Of a stretch of 19,607 nt of DNA, positions 18,961 through 19,607 are shown piece after piece. The notes beneath the pieces are model-generated. The model ran no database searches, was not told the origin of the DNA, and saw only the letters and a list, made by a program, of their open reading frames with translations. Source of the stretch: Fimiplasma intestinipullorum (GTDB taxonomy: Bacteria > Bacillota_I > Bacilli_A > Erysipelotrichales > Coprobacillaceae); contig DVMJ01000104.1 of the NCBI GenBank assembly GCA_018715065.1, forward strand, positions 1 to 19,607, written 5' to 3'. Position numbers and translations under genes: made by a program. How positions within the stretch are numbered: the first letter of the stretch is position 1; the number at the start of each line of letters is the position of its first letter.

Positions 18961-19607
18961 TTATAGGATATGAGCAAAGATATAATTTCCGATACCATCA
19001 TGATCATTGTCATCTGTCAGGGCATCGGCAACACTCTTGGTTTTCTCACTGCCATTGGCCATGACAACACCAACACCTGCATTCAGTGTCATATCATAGT
19101 CATTGTCTGCATCTCCGAAGGTCACCGCTTCTTTAATATCAATACCATGAGCCCCTAAGGCTTCGATCAGTCCTGCTGTCTTCGAATTACGTGGATCCAT
19201 ATACTCATAGAGTTCACTGGCTGTCTTTAAAGACGCAGATTTAAATTCATCGCTATGGAAAGCGTGACTTCTTTCAACAACCTTATCCATATATTCTGGA
19301 TGACAGATAATGATCAGCTTTGCTTTAGGTTCTTTCAAGTAATCTTTGAAATCGACCACTTCATAAGGCACCCGGTCACCTGTTGCCAGCATTTGAATGA
19401 GTTCGTCATCCTTAGGCGAATAAAGGATACCGTTTTCAGGAATCGCAAAGTTAACTTCCATATCAGCATAGTGCTCCATGATCATGGCAATCAACCGACC
19501 ATCCAATGGATAATTGGATTTGGCCTGATCCAAACAATAGTCATAAATTTCAGCCCCTCCGGTTCCAACAATGATGTCGACTAATCCTTCAATCCCCCAC
19601 ACCTTGA
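18961..19607 (-). CDS. Cof-type HAD-IIB phosphatase, 5' end outside the window
   Basis: About 215 residues are visible; the frame runs open to the window edge, so the N-terminus with motif I (DxDGT) is missing. The rest is typical of Cof-like sugar phosphatases: a cap domain with GLVDIIVGTGGAEIYD near the visible start, motif III Lys in NSKTAGLIEALGAHGI, and motif IV VTFGDADNDYDMTLNAGVGVVMANG holding the metal-binding aspartates. The protein probably dephosphorylates a sugar phosphate or flavin precursor in the cytosol; substrates in this family are broad. The GTG at 19602 is internal, not a likely start. Confidence 0.9.
   Translation of the reverse strand, partial: KVWGIEGLVDIIVGTGGAEIYDYCLDQAKSNYPLDGRLIAMIMEHYADMEVNFAIPENGILYSPKDDELIQMLATGDRVPYEVVDFKDYLKEPKAKLIIICHPEYMDKVVERSHAFHSDEFKSASLKTASELYEYMDPRNSKTAGLIEALGAHGIDIKEAVTFGDADNDYDMTLNAGVGVVMANGSEKTKSVADALTDDNDHDGIGNYIFAHIL

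Noticed and set aside
1..19607. CRISPR arrays, insertion sequences, prophage genes, tRNA or rRNA genes
   Set aside because: No regularly spaced repeats, transposase or phage-like proteins, or tRNA/rRNA signatures were seen on either strand.

Overview
The window looks like a chromosomal stretch of a low-to-moderate GC Gram-positive (Firmicutes) bacterium. The evidence is AGGAGG-type ribosome binding sites, TATAAT promoters often with an extended TGN element, a T-box leader on leuS, an S-box (SAM-I) leader on metK, the zinc-free short form of ribosomal protein S4, and a long-form HPF. An Erysipelotrichia-like host is my best guess from the style of the proteins; no rRNA or tRNA gene is present to fix the taxonomy. 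I see no phage, transposase, CRISPR array or resistance island. Most of the window is housekeeping and salvage metabolism, and the unusual material lies in the leaders, operators, 3' ends and one diverged enzyme.

Layout. 1-1502 (+): two related inverted repeats, a small CoA-binding protein gene, then rpsD behind a strong promoter and a leader of about 160 nt that can form alternative pairings next to the ribosome binding site. 1518-5710 (-): an endonuclease/exonuclease/phosphatase-fold protein with three expected catalytic residues replaced, a MATE transporter, an aldo/keto reductase with two 4Fe-4S motifs behind a MerR-type promoter, and a flavodoxin-fold reductase. 5766-8441 (-): leuS with a T-box leader (specifier CUC). 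8449-9447 (+): a YtqA-type radical SAM protein whose -10 element lies in a 20-bp palindrome. 9614-10364 (-): the hibernation factor hpf with a long structured 3' region. 10423-12017 (-): metK preceded by a promoter, an unrecognised 42-codon ORF and then a SAM-I riboswitch.

12036-15004 (-): thiM-thiE-HAD-thiD, with every junction overlapping. The operon salvages thiazole and HMP to thiamine phosphate and carries an extra HAD phosphatase; no TPP riboswitch is visible. 15020-15891 (-): nfu and a FabT-like MarR regulator. 15900-17627 (+): an S1-domain RNA-binding protein (TTG start) overlapping pgi (GTG start). 17600-19607 (-): two GNAT acetyltransferases sharing a promoter-proximal element, then the C-terminal part of a Cof-type HAD phosphatase cut by the window edge.

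A recurring trait is that the intrinsic terminator of many genes contains or touches the stop codon (EEP, AKR, leuS, thiD, marR, first GNAT). RNA control is dense: probable S4 autoregulation, a T-box, a S-box, and two unidentified structured regions (downstream of hpf and upstream of the second GNAT). I found no obvious complete novel defence or mobile system. The best leads are the substituted EEP protein, the small ORF ahead of the S-box, the MerR-type promoter without its regulator in view, the palindrome between leuS and the radical SAM gene, and the HAD gene in the thi operon.
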